From: Gigaspora rosea
Taxonomy: Eukaryota; Glomeromycota; Glomeromycetes; Diversisporales; Gigasporaceae
DNA length: 64,000 bases
NCBI GenBank assembly: GCA_003550325.1
Contig: QKWP01000265.1
Coordinates: forward strand, 141,338-205,337
Direction of reading: 5' to 3'
Of the stretch, positions 44,500 through 57,005 are shown piece by piece (the first letter of the stretch is position 1; each line of letters opens with the position of its first letter). The position numbers and the translations under genes are program-made. The notes below the pieces were generated by a model. It saw only the letters and a list, made by a program, of their open reading frames with translations, had not been told where the DNA came from and ran no database searches.

Positions 44500-46520
44500 A
44501 GCATGGTGATGTGCATCATAAACCATCAACTGGAACAGATAATCAAAGGAGGTGAGTATGATTCCACAAACAGTAATCACTAACTTAATAAAAGTGGCAA
44601 TAAGAATGAAGCAGTGTCAACAAAAGAAGCATTGAGATTTATTAATAAGCTTAGATTATTATGAAGCATTACTAACCATAATAATATTATTCCTTTCTAC
44701 AAAGCAACTTGGATAATAATGAAGATAACAATGGACAGATAAATTATGCATTGATAAGGAAATAGCACTCGCTTTTAATTTACATTAGAGAGTTTCATTC
44801 AAAAGTATCTAACATATAGAAGCAAATCAAAAGTTACAGATTTTGGTCTATCAAGACAGGCGTGATAACAGTCAGATATCTATAGCTGTGGTGCAATTCT
44901 CTGGGAAAATTTCAAGTAAAAGGACACTATCACAAATCTTCAAATTAAAGATAATAAGCTCTATGATTATTTTTATGAAGGGAGCAAGAAGAACTTATTG
45001 AAGATGCACTACCATAATATTCTGAACTTTACAAATGTTGGGGTAACAACTCCAATAATTGCCCAGATTAATATATATATATATTCCTAACAAAGCTATG
45101 AGTCAATGCCATCTCATTGGAATATTATTTGAGAAAAGTAAATGTCCTTAAGTTGTTAAGACAATATAAGTGTATATTATCTTTGCTGTACATATGTATC
45201 TGGTATGAATAGTTTAGTGAAGAGCAGCATCATCTCTGAGAATCTGAGAAATGAAGCAGGTGAAGTTTCCTCTTAAACAAGGCAAATTTCTCAAAGCATT
45301 AGAGCTTGTTGATGAAATTTCTCAAAAATGACTAGCATAGTTGAAAACCAATTCAAATAGACTTGGATCATTTGATATGCTAATTTCATTGGGTCTTAAA
45401 TATAAAAGATTTGCCTACAGACTTAAATTGTCACTAGAAATCAAACCCAATAATGAATAAGCATTAAGCCAACATGATGCAATGCAATGCATGATAAACA
45501 AATTTGAAATATTCAAATGAATCATCAAAAAAAATTGTTATATAATGCACTGGTATTAAGTCAGTGTGAGCAACTTTTAGTGCACAATAAATAATTATGA
45601 AGATTTAATAAATCATTAAAAAAAAAGAATTAATATAAGTATTAAGCCAACATTATACAATATATCACATGATGAATAAAGTTAAAAAATTGCTCACAGA
45701 ATAAGATAATCATTAGAAATTGAACCAAATAATGCATTAGCATTAAGTCAACATGATAAAACTAATCACATGTTAAAACAGATATAATGAATCTCATGCA
45801 GATTAAATAAATCATGAGAAATTGAACTGAAGAATGCATTAACATTAAATCAATAAAGCGAACCTTATCACATGAGGGATAGATTCACTAAATACTTGTA
45901 GATTTAAATAAACTATTAGAAATGATGCATTTGTATTGAGATATTATGAAACAACCTATCTTATGCTGAAGAGTAAAAAATAATCATTAGAAATTGGATC
46001 TATGCTGGATCATAATTAAGTTATTGTGAAACTTATCACATGATAAATAAAATGAAGAATCACTAATTGAACCCAATTACGTATAGCATTGGGAACTCAT
46101 AAAGCAACTTTTCGCATGATGAATAAATGCAAAGAATCATTTGCAGATTTAAATGTGTTATTAGAACTGAGTCAAATAATGCATAGGTTTTAAGTCAATA
46201 TTGTGCAACTGATTGCATGATAAATAATAATGAATCACTTGCAAAGTTAAACAAATTATCAAAAATGAAATGTCTGATTAAATTGTTATGGAGTAACTTA
46301 TCACCTGATGAATAGATATAGAAAGTTATTTGCAGATCTAAATGAATTACTAAAGATTGAACAAAATGATGCACAGACTTAAGTAACCATGGTGAAGTTT
46401 ATCACATAACAGATAAATATAAAGAGCCACTTGCAGAATTAAATAGATCACCAGAATCAAACCAATAGTGCATTGTCATCAGAAAATTTGTAGAACAACT
46501 TATTGCAAGGTGAAAAAAAA
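44500..46520 (+). pseudogene. Decayed kinase-TPR gene
   Basis: The first part holds remains of a protein kinase in shifting frames: FINKLRLL then NHNNIIPFYKAT (helix C to beta-4 region, ~44630-44710), KEIALAFNLH (helix E), VTDFGLSRQ (activation segment, 44833-44859), SDIYSCGAILWE (helix F) and LYKCWGNNSNNCPD (helix H-I, near 45020). From ~45400 to 46520 roughly ten TPR-like units of about 100 bp follow, each resembling SLEIEPNNALALSQ...ATYHMMNKYEESLADLNK, with many stops and frame changes. Kinases fused to TPR arrays are frequent in AM fungi; TPRs bind protein partners. All catalytic parts are broken, so this is an old pseudogene. Order and periodicity make the identification firm despite the decay. 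Confidence 0.8.
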
Positions 46521-47908
46521 CCAATAAACCAACAGAGCATCTAATTCTGATAATAAACAAAAAAACAGCGCCTTTATTTGATTAAGGCATTAAAAAGCAT
46601 ATGCAATCTGCAGGTCTGATCCAGCACACACTTCAGGACATGACATGCTACCCATCGAGCCCAATAGTGATATAGCCACAAAGCATTGATTCATAAAGAC
46701 TCGAAGTGCCTGCTATTTGAACAAAGGTCACAGTGCGGTTTCCAGGCAGGTGATACAATGATTATGGCTGTAGAGTGGTGCAGCTTCTACTCACTCAGAT
46801 ACATCCCACAGAGACATATAAATCCACACAGTGACAATAATAGCTATTTTGACAAAATCATGATCGAAATTCTGACTAGGTAATTATATTATCAACTTTG
46901 AACATGATAATCAGTCAGAATTCAAAAGGAAAAAAGGCAATTTCCATAACAAAGTAAAACAAAAATGGCAGAACTTATTCTTTGGAACCTACTATTTGCA
47001 TAACTATAATACTGAATATCAATTCACATCACATGTTCATATTAATGGCCGGCCTACATTGCGCAAGCAGGAAACCACTGGCTAGCATTAAGCTGCAAAC
47101 TCAACTGCTTATAGTGATCTCCTAGCACAATATTATTTGCTATTTCCAGGTGCATATCCCATTTCAGTTTCAATAACGCATAATTCGCAACTAATATAAT
47201 CTGCATCCATCAAATAAAATTCAATTCCGGTATATCAGACTGGATTATTCCAATATAAGAAACATGCATGCAATGCTTTTTGTAGTAAATTGTAATGGGT
47301 CCTTTTCAAACAGCAATTTCAGAGGCTACCTAAAAGAATTCGCACTCACAAGACTAGATGTAACAGTTCAGCTACACAATACTTTTTTGCTTATATGTTG
47401 TGCTGAGTAGTTTCATGTTAAAAAATTTCATGTGATCATCTATCTCCATCTTGAATTGTTAGGCTATTGGTCGCAAATTAAGTAGTTATTTAACTACCGG
47501 TAACGGTAATAATGCTCTCGACCTGTATCATTTTTAATTTTCATCGATTGAAAAACTTAGGTTAATTTTTAATGTTATTATTGAACTTATTATGTATAAT
47601 TCAATTTCTCTAAAAAAGTAAAAAAAAAAACTTTTATACATATAATATTTAGCATTACTTTTATTATCATACATTAAAAAAAAATTGCAGTCAACACTTT
47701 CTACAACAAACTGACTGTAGAAAAAAAGGTATACCAATTTTTTTAATAAGAGCTCATAGCATGTTTTTTATAAAAGTTAAACTATTTTTTCATTATATTT
47801 ACTACTGTTATAAGAAGTTCGCTATATAGAGTCAACTGTATATATTGTAAAAAGTGTGACGCACAACTTATTTTTCCTATTGATCTTTAAACGATTGACG
47901 AATATAAT
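46521..47908. other. Intergenic; one unassigned frame
   Basis: 46686-46883 (+) encodes 65 residues with no recognised motif, in DNA somewhat richer in G+C that may be the eroded 3-prime end of the kinase-TPR gene. The rest shows nothing. Confidence 0.35.
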
Positions 47909-48076
47909 AGAACAGGGTGAAACCTGAGTTGTGAAATAGTGAAATCCGCTTTGTAGATCGGGTTAGGGTGAAATCCGCGTTTTATTATGTTTTTTATTAT
48001 ATAAAAGCGGATTTCACCCTCACGTTATGATCATAGCAGGTTTCACTATTTCACAACTCAGATTTCACCCTATCGT
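47909..48076. mobile_element. 168-bp MITE, family P, copy 2
   Basis: Same length and about 96% identity to 27339-27506, with its own perfect 8-bp target duplication AATATAAT (47901-47908, 48077-48084). Independent target sites prove separate insertion. Confidence 0.85.
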
Positions 48077-48298
48077 AATATAATTTCTTTTTTTGATAAT
48101 CACAATGAATTAATCAATTTTGTCCAATCAGCAACGGAAGATCATCGTCCAATAGAAGATTGGGGAAATTAGTAAATCCGACAATATATAATAGATATAA
48201 TGTAACCATATTTAGTAAAAAACAAAGGTTTCTATAAAGTATGTTAATGATCATTGTTTTGTTCACAATTAAGTTAACCTACCATTACGCACTGGTAC

Positions 48299-48399
48299 TA
48301 GTGATGCAGTAGAATCGTCCCAATGATTGCTGTACCTAGTTACGACATAAGCTTAGCTAGTTACGGCTTAAGTATAATATCATTAGGACGATTCTGCTG
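48299..48399. mobile_element. 101-bp hairpin insertion
   Basis: Arms GCAGTAGAATCGTCCCAATG and GCAGCAGAATCGTCCTAATG (reverse strand), flanked by CTGGTAC on both sides (48292-48298, 48400-48406). Confidence 0.6.
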
Positions 48400-48598
48400 C
48401 TGGTACGCATTTTATTTAGCAATGATAATCTCTGTATTAATAAGTTTAAAAAAGTTTTATCCAACTTTTTTAACTTGATTTCATTGTAATAAACTTCGAG
48501 TTTTTTGCATAATTTTGAATTGGATTATTTATAATAATATTTACATGGGTAATTTTCTTCTAAATTAAGGTGATAGATTCATCATGTACACAGACTGA

Positions 48599-50268
48599 AC
48601 TTCCATATATTGGTTTCATAATGTAGAATCTGTCATATATCCTCTACAAAATGATGAGAATGAACAAGATAGGCTAAATCTTCTACATATCTTGTTAAAA
48701 TATGTCTGGAAAGGCAACTTTTCCGCACCCATCAACCATATTTTGGCTAAATCAGGAGCCAAAATTCTCGACATTGGGTATGTAATGATTCTGATAGTAA
48801 AGATTTCGAGATATTGAACATTGATATAACAAAATAATGAACATATGTGTATAGCGAAAGTTCATCTTTAGCCTTTATATTTAAATTAGCCTCAATATAA
48901 CGAAACTATTAGTAAATTTAGATATAACAAATTTTTGAAATTTTGGTGCTAATAGTTTTATAACGAATTTTTGAACTTTTAGTTCTAATAGTTTTATATT
49001 GAAGTTATATTTAATAATGCCTATTTAACGGAATTGATTAATATACCACGATTATAAGAAAATTATCGTTATTCAATGAATTTCTATTATTGCAGACTTA
49101 TATTTGTCAACTAACTTATTAAAAATATAGCATTAACATCACATATACCTCTTTGTAATTTTAGGTGTGGTGCAGGGTCGTGGTCACTTGATATGGCGAC
49201 CACGTACGTATGTTCTTATACAATATGTTCCTTCATTCCTAGTTATCAAGACAAATTATTAATCATAATAATCATTTTTAGGTATCCAACGATTGACGTC
49301 ACTGGATTAGATATATCTCAATACCAACCGATACAGACAATGCCTAATAATTTCACATTTGTTAAAGCAAATGTCTTGGAAGGATTACCATTTGAAGACA
49401 ATACTTTTGATTTTGTGTTCCAACGATTTATGACTGGTGGATATACCAAAGATAAATGGCCATATGTAATGAATGAGATTGCCAGAGTTTTAAAACCAGG
49501 TGGATTCTTAGAGGTATACTTATTTGAAATTTAATATAAAGTTTGTTCATCAAATTTTTGAATAACGGTATTGATAATTTTTTTCACAAAGATGATGGAG
49601 CCTTCACAACTTTATGATACTGGACCAGTTACTCAACGCTTATGGAAAGCTCGTATATATACATTAATATTTTCTACTTACGCTAATGTTCTATTGATTC
49701 TTCTACTTACGCTAATGGTATATTTATTGAAATAATTAAGAAATAGCGTTATTGGAACAACGAAGCATAGACGCAAATTTATATCAAATATTAGAAAAAT
49801 ATCCACAAAATCAAGGTCTTTACTCTTGAACTAATTACTTGTTATAATTTATTTCGTAAATAAAAAATTATCATAATAATTTATTATTAATTGTATTTTC
49901 TCTATATTAAGGTCAGTTTGAAAATATTAAAAAAGAAGTAAAACAAATTTGTCACGGTGTGAAATCTAATGACATCCAACTTAATAAAATGGTAATGTAC
50001 TAAATAAAAATGCAAAGTTGTTATGCTTTTATGAAATTATTTTTAACAAATCATATGAATTAAACAGGCTATTAATAGTGCAATTACCTTGATTGCTAGC
50101 TTTAAACCCTTTACAACAAAAATATTACAAATTTCTGATGATGAATTTGATATATTACTTAAGGCAGCAGAAAAAGAACTATATGAGTCCGATTTTTATT
50201 ATTATTATGTTTGTGTTTATGCAAATAAAGTTGCTGCGAACGATAACCAAATAATAATTCAAAAATAG
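48599..50268 (+). CDS. SAM-dependent methyltransferase, seven exons
   Basis: Exons 48599-48777, 49165-49203, 49282-49513, 49592-49652, 49747-49815, 49912-49991 and 50068-50268 join in one open frame of 286 codons to a TAG. All six introns are GT-AG and every phase agrees. Class I methyltransferase motifs are in order: ILDIGCGAGSWSLDMA (SAM-binding motif I), VTGLDIS (acidic motif II), ANVLEGLPFEDNTFDFVF and VLKPGGFLE (motifs around strands 4-5). This is the LaeA-like family common in AM fungi; the substrate is unknown. The 5-prime end is unclear: the frame is open back only to a TGA at 48596-48598, with no ATG. A neighbouring frame (VIDSSCTQTELPYI, from 48571 after a TTAAG acceptor-like site) looks like the expected upstream protein, so a small deletion or sequence error near 48605, plus an unfound first exon, is likely. 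Confidence 0.8.
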
Positions 50269-50545
50269 TACCGGACAAATATTTAGTTTTTATTGATAAA
50301 GTCTACGAATGGTTGAAGACATTCTCAAACCTTATTTCGTCATTCTCGATGTGATTATATTTATATAAATTTTTGTTGACAATTTGATAATGATGTGATT
50401 AACTATGATTATAGCGAAATGTAATTAATTAAAATAAAAATTGCAATTGATATCTATGCGATTCTTATTATTCTTTTATTTATCAAATAGCATCGTCAAA
50501 AATTAATAAAATATATATATATATATAAATAAAAAATAAAGTCAG

Positions 50546-50672
50546 GTAAGTATGGAAACCATAGTACAGAATCCACTAATTTTAGGTTTCGATCTTGGGA
50601 TGTTGTACCAAATGAAGAGATTATTGATAGAATAGTTGAATTTGTTGTTATACGAGTAAAGGCTAAGAATTG
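50546..50672 (+). other. Possible short terminal exon
   Basis: A perfect donor, CAG|GTAAGT, at 50546 and an acceptor, ATTTTAG, at 50585 bound a 40-base intron. The following 28 codons (FRSWDVVPNEEIIDRIVEF...) run to a TGA at 50670-50672. No upstream exon found; could be chance. Confidence 0.2.
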
Positions 50673-52060
50673 ATAAGCATCGGCAATTTTTTCCTGACTT
50701 CCTCGTCTTTTTTATTTTTCCATGAAAACTTTTAGCATAAGGAGTAAAATAGTAATTCGTTGACGTCGAGAATGAAGTTCCATGGCAAAGTTAGTTGAGC
50801 GATCTTTTTAATTGTAAATTTTGCTAAGTCTGGATAAAAAAAAATGATATGTTGTAAATGGTCGTAAATCACTTAATATTTTTTAATAGTGTCACAAATG
50901 TGACGAGCATATCAAGCTAAAATTTACGCGTAATAACATTAGCAATAATGGCATTATTAGATTGGTAGGGATATAAATAAGAATGCAAAATAATAGATAA
51001 AAAGTCTTTTAGAAATTAGAGAAAACTCAGATACATACTGTAAGAATTTTGTATTATAAACTTTTGTGCAAAGCACATATTGTTAAAGCGAGTGGTCTAT
51101 CAAGGTAGATGTCGTTGTAGTTAACCCTATATCGCTTAACCCCGTGACATATAGTAATAAAAAAAAACTTTGAAGTACTTAATAGGCTTTATAAGTTGCG
51201 AATATTCAAATATCCAAATATTTCCTCTAAGTAAAATTTATTTCACAACACTTTTGACCCATCGACTAAGACGTTTGAGAAGCTCAAAATTGCAATTGAT
51301 TTTGTTTAAAGAGTTGCAATTGATTCTAATTAAAAACCGCAACTAATTCTTTAATAACAACTATTAAAAATTGCAATTGGTTCTATATTATTAGAAACAA
51401 ATACATTTATTTATCAGAACTAGTTATAACTTTTGCTAGAATTAGTTATAATTTTACTAAAATCAAATCAATTAAATAATATCCAATAAAAATATTCTCC
51501 CATATACAGTAACAGTATAGGTAAAAAGAGAATCAAATCAGTTACAGTTGTTTTCAAAAAGATGTGGAAAATGATTTCCATATACCCATATGGGGAATGG
51601 AAATTTTAACTAAAGAAACGATTGGAGCGGGTCTTGAAAACTTTGAAATCTTGGAAATCTTGAATTTCCCGTAATATGGTGTTTGAGAACAGCTATACCA
51701 GGAACGTAGTATGAAATACGTAGAGTATGGTTTACAGGCAAGTTAAGTGAAGTTGGCGATTCTGGGCATCTGATTGGATGATCGCTCCTTGTGATTTTGT
51801 ATGCTATGCGTGCTGACATTAGTGCTTTTGAATTACTGTTTATCACGTTATTTAAAATTCTATAATATTATCGTATCAGGTATGTGTTCACAATGTTGAT
51901 TTTCACAGTAGCCAACAAAAGTAACGCCCGATCTGCAGATCAAAGCACGTGAGTAAAAACACGCTTATCCCTTTTTTGACGTTTCACAAGGCAAATTTTT
52001 TTTTTACTTTTTTTCTTTGACTTCTGAATAAGCACCAGGATAAAAAAAAAACCGTAAATC
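50673..52060. other. Intergenic, nothing firm
   Basis: Includes a minus-strand frame of 78 codons (51610-51846) with no recognised motif. No repeats found. Confidence 0.45.
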
Positions 52061-52061
52061 C

Positions 52062-52169
52062 AGTGTAAGGTGTTGCACACCTAATAGCCTTCAAAAGTAA
52101 GAAAATACCCTTATTTTATACCAAAAGTAACCACTTAGTAAACCACACAAGCAATGCGACACCCTACAC
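52062..52169. repeat. Small hairpin MITE candidate
   Basis: AGTGTAAGGTGTTGCACACC pairs imperfectly with GCAATGCGACACCCTACAC about 75 bp away. No target duplication seen. Confidence 0.4.
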
Positions 52170-53100
52170 ATTAAGTTAATAGCTTCTTAAACGTTACAAA
52201 AGAACTAAAAAAATAAAATTTTTACTATTGTTTAGATGTTCCTCGGTCCTCAAGAAGCAAAAAAAAACGTATTATGAAAAAAGCAATGAAGGAATGACAC
52301 ATGCCATTGCACGACTCCAACTACAATCTGGGGCTTATATATTTGTTGTTTATAGTTTAGGTTTTTATTGTTTTGTGATTTAAGTTTTTTGTGGCAATAA
52401 AAAGCTCATATTTTAAAAATTATAATATAACTATATATTAAATTTAATATTAAAAAAAGAAAGATAGAAATGTATACGAGTGAAGGTGTGGCTTTTTTTG
52501 ACAAAACAAAAAAAGAAGCGAACAAATAAACCTGGAATATTAGAGTATAATATTACACAATGAAAAAAAAAATAGATAGTTGGTGTTGAGTTTTAGAGGT
52601 AGATAGGGCTTGGTAATGGCTTGAGGGTGGTTCGTGGGTATAATTAAAAGTTCATTAATATTTAATTCAAATTTTAATAAAAAATAATAAAAATTTTTAT
52701 ATTAAGGTTCTTCAAGACTATATTTTTCTGTTTTGTGTTTTATTTTTTTATTAGTTGAAGCAAATATAATGTTTTTATATGATAATTATTATTTTTATAT
52801 TATTAGAAAAACTACAAAATATGTTAAAATCAGAAAAAATTAAATTATAATATAAATAAAAAAGACCCGACCTAAACTTATTAAAAACAATTCGAAAGCA
52901 CTAAAAAATAATATCCAAAAGTTTAAATGCCTTTACCAGTATGATCACATGAAATGTGGAGGGATGGTTCCGTTCAACTTTTTGGTGGCCTATATTTTTT
53001 CCTGTTTTAGAAAGCATTAGGGTTATTCCTTTTTTTTCTGTTTATAATATAGTTCAAGATCGTGAGAAGCAATGTAATTTTAATTCATGCATGGTTTAAT
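52170..53100. other. Intergenic, nothing identified
   Basis: AT-rich spacer without supported features. Confidence 0.5.
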
Positions 53101-53108
53101 ACTAGTAC

Positions 53109-55091
53109 TAGGGGTCTTAGCTGGGTTGGGTCTGACCCAACCCGACCCAGGTCAGACCCAATCCGGGTCGGGTTGGGTCAGATCATACCCGGGCTGGGTC
53201 AGACCCGGTCAGAAAAAACCTGGGTCGGGTCAGACCTGGGTCAGAAAAAACTCGGGTTGGGTCAGACCCGGGTTAATGATAGTGACACATGACAAAACTA
53301 TTCCATTGCAAAAATAAATAAATAATTAATTAATTTAGTATAAAAAAGTATTAATATGATAAAATGAACTTCGTAGTACGTACAATTTAGGCAAACTTCT
53401 CGTGATCTAGTGATCAGATCTGCATCATTTTAAAGTATGTATGCAGCGATCACAGATTAGTACCCCTAGGGTACAATAGCCAGTTAACTATTAGGCTATC
53501 CGAATACCCGAATTATAAAATTGATAAATAAATTATTGAGTTATCCGGTTAACTTAAGATATGATATAGGATAATATAGAGTAAAATACAATTATAATAA
53601 ATATTTTAATTTGCGTATTATTTATATACTAGCATCACCCAGTGTAAAACTTGTCTACATCATAAAATTTAATGTATTTTTAAATAAGAACACAACAAAT
53701 ATAATTCCATAAATATAATGCTCATAACGATTATCAACTATAATCAACAAGTATTTAAAATTATAATAGTTTCTTGTGCTATACAAAATAAACCACCGAC
53801 TGTGCCATCAGATACTTCTTCATCATATCTATCACGTTCCAATCTTGAAGATCGCTTGTCGAAGTAAAGACCTTTGCCGGTTGTTGCTACTCTACATGTA
53901 TTATATAATTCAGGTGAATTTTATATTATAAATTAAATATCCTTAAAGTTACTGCATAACTAACTTATTAAAACCTAAACTCATATAAGCATCATATTTT
54001 TCAGGCCAAATTTCTTTAAATTGTTTTCTTAATGCTACTTAACATTTATAAAAATGCTACATTATTAACAATTTTTGTTATAAACATATGTATAGTATTG
54101 TATGAAAATATATAACTAACCGGGATAGATTAACTTTATTATTGATACAAACGCTATAGACAATTTTAATATTTCGTTTATCATATTTATTTAATAGGTC
54201 AATATAAATCAGTTACACTTTAAACTTATACTGGCTTTCAGTTTTTTTGTATAACAATTATTATATTATATATTTGAATACATACTTGTATAGTAAACAC
54301 TAAATTTATTTTTCTATTACATACTTACATGGTATGGAATACAATAAAAAAAGCGCATGTTGAACACTGTGTGATAAAAGGTTTATTCTATACTATTATT
54401 GTTCCAAGTCATTTCTGAATTTACTTCAATTCTGAATTGAAACATGTTCTTTCTCGATTTTCTCGATTGTCAATTCGTAATGCAGTCATGAGACACGGAA
54501 TAATTACTTATTAATAATCATTTAATTAAAATTCGAATACACTTATTTCTATGACCTCCAGTATTATAAATTATTTTATAATTAATCAATACTGTTTCTA
54601 ATATCGTTTAAATAGTTTGTTGATCTGCATAATAAAAAATTTTTACTTATCTTGTCAAATGGGAGTCCCATTTCATTTTTCGATTTCAAAATTTTGATAC
54701 ACAAATAAAATTTTTTAAACTCTCATTTATTTCTAAAATATGCCTGGATCTCTTTGTCTGGCCATTAATGGCACCTAATGAATACGTTTAGAATAGAATG
54801 TACAAAATACAAACTTCATATGGCCTTAGATATGTTTTGATAGTAATATAATAAGCAATCATTGCGTTACCCATAATTAACTCGGGTTCAACCCAGGTTG
54901 GGTTGGGTTGGGTCAGACCCGGGTCGGGTTTGACATGAAGCAGGTCAAACCCGGGTCGGGTTTGGCATAAGGCGGGTCAGACCCGGGTCAGGTTTGACAT
55001 GAGGCGAGTCAAACCCGGGTCGGGTTTTACCCAAGTGGGTCTGACCCGGGTCAGGCCCAAACCTGACCCAACCCAACCCATTAAGACCCTA
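53109..55091. mobile_element. hAT-9: hAT, word GGGTCAGACCCGGG
   Basis: Ends TAGGGGTCTTA and TAGGGTCTTA (reverse strand), with perfect 8-bp target duplications ACTAGTAC (53101-53108, 55092-55099). Dense subterminal words (GGGTCGGGTTGGGTCAGACC) lie at 53125-53275 and 54885-55080. The middle (about 53455-54845) is an inverted, shorter relative of the interior of hAT-6. The two reading frames at 53062-53317 are translations of the word array, not genes. Confidence 0.9.
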
Positions 55092-55162
55092 ACTAGTACC
55101 ATATGCTGATTTTCACAAAATCCTTTTTTGGTAGGAGTAATGAATTTCATTTATTCGTTTTT

Positions 55163-55313
55163 AGAAGAAATTAAGATTTTTGCATATAATCCCTCATGTA
55201 GTTGTGCTTTATGATGTAAAGTAATGTCACTGATTATAGAAGAAATTAAGGTTTTTGCATCTAACCCTCATGTAGTTGCGCTTTATGATGTAAAGCTGAT
55301 GTCACTGATTATT
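55163..55313. repeat. 75-bp tandem duplication
   Basis: AGAAGAAATTAAGRTTTTTG...TGTCACTGATTAT occurs at 55163 and 55238 with a few mismatches. Confidence 0.85.
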
Positions 55314-55769
55314 AATTATATATAATGCAAAAATAATACTATTAATTAATGATATAGTTAAAGATGGTGAGAACATATATCAGTACGATCACATGGAATG
55401 TGCGAATATAGATCACGTTATATGATGCAATTCTGATGCAACTGATTATTAATTACTATGAGAAGTTTAATGTCGTAATAAATTCATTATAATTTGTAAT
55501 TGATCTATTACTATGAATTAATAATCAGTTATCAACTATTTATATTTAATTTTTATTTTTAAAAAAATTATCTTTTAAGCATTATGTGCATTGAAATTTA
55601 ACAATTAGATTTCCGTTTGTTATGCGTACATTTGTATTTTTGAAATTAACTAAGATATGGATAACATGCCACATATTGTGTCTCGCCAAAATAGTAAGGT
55701 TTATAACAGGAGCTCATGATAGAAACTATAATAATTTCAATGCGAACTAATTCAATCTCACCCAAATAT

Positions 55770-56010
55770 AACTGCCATCAATAGAAATAAGGTACTTTTA
55801 AAAAAAATCAAACCTTTACTTTCACATCTCATATCTCAATGAATTTTGAAGCTATCTTTTGATGATTTAATATTTATAAGAAAGCTTTAGTATAGACTTT
55901 CTTATGAATATTAAATCATCAAGATAGCTCAATCTCAATATTTAATGAGATATGAGCTATGAAAGTGAAGGTATTAATTTTTTTAAATGTCGATTACTAT
56001 TGACAGGGCA
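55770..56010. mobile_element. Palindromic MITE, family Q, copy 2
   Basis: CTGCCATCAATAGAAATAAGG at the left and CTATTGACAGGG at the right, with long pairing arms (CATCTCATATCTCAATGAAT...), as in 43193-43450. Diverged from copy 1, so older. Confidence 0.65.
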
Positions 56011-56068
56011 CATATTATGATTGATAGAATAATGAGAAAGTTTTCTATAAGAATTTTTATAGTAATTA

Positions 56069-56232
56069 CACGTCACTCTGGTTATATCGACATTTTTGGT
56101 TCATTAGTAAAAAAATTCAAAATGTCGATACAGTGAGTTATACCGATTAAATTTTTGAAAAAAAATGTCGGTATAGAAAGATTTTACTATGATGTCGTTA
56201 TATCCAGATGTTGGTATAACCAGAGTGACGTG
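56069..56232. mobile_element. TA-flanked MITE (Tc1/mariner-type)
   Basis: Ends CACGTCACTCTGGTTATA and its complement, perfect over 18 bp, flanked by TA on both sides. Inside, TATCGACATTTT/AAATGTCGGTATA words repeat. 164 bp, non-coding. Confidence 0.75.
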
Positions 56233-56470
56233 TATTGATAGAAGCTACAATAATTTTAATGCAAACTCAGCCCTAAAACATATATCTGTCAGTAAGTTCA
56301 TAACAGAATTTTTTATAGAAATTCACAATAGAAATTACAATATCTTTAATACAAACTAATTCACCTTTCACCATTACTAATATGAACCACAATGGCTTTT
56401 CTATAATAACATGCTGCAAATCACTAAATAATGACTAACGATACCCTTAATACAAATTAACACAATTTTA

Positions 56471-57005
56471 ACTGCACACTGTGGTTATTGAATAGAAAGG
56501 GGATTTTGTAAACTCGAGTATAAAATTCTTAAAACTTTTTTGATTTTTAAAACTTTTAAGTATCTTTTATACTTTTGCTTTTAATTTGTTACTGCTGATC
56601 TATCACTAAAAATTTCAACTAATAAAAAAAAAGGTAACAATTCAACACAGCCAGATTTCGGCCCTTGCTACACCACTCGAATTTTGCCAGTCACAATGGA
56701 CATTACAGCAAAGGAGCACATATATCACAATATATGAAATAATGCGTTCAGATAACATATGTGTATGCATTATACAGGTATTAATTCGTGATAAATGTTG
56801 GCTCATTTCGTGAGAGCAAAGAATCAGTAAATGATTTTTTTTTTTAAAAAAAAGAGCAATATCTCGTAATTTCACTGATTAAACTTCTGTATGTCTTGAC
56901 AAAAAATTTCTTACAACATTTTACTTTATATACAAATTTATTGTTTAAATAGTTAATCTACGTCATTATTGTGGTAGAACGTTTATTAACTGTGCCAAGC
57001 ATCGA
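56471..57005. other. Spacer, nothing identified
   Basis: The minus-strand frame at 56642-56875 has no recognised content. Confidence 0.4.

Larger units (their letters stand above)
55716..56470. repeat. Degenerate GATAGAAACTATAATAATTT repeat
   Basis: Units beginning near 55716, 56234 and 56324, with a weaker one near 56425, share ATAGAAACTACAATAATTT and AATGCAAACTAATTCA. Two MITEs are inserted in this stretch (55770-56010 and 56069-56232). Confidence 0.55.

Noticed and set aside
53062..53317. Two 76-codon frames with GLGQTR repeats
   Set aside because: Translations of the GGGTCAGACC subterminal words of hAT-9.
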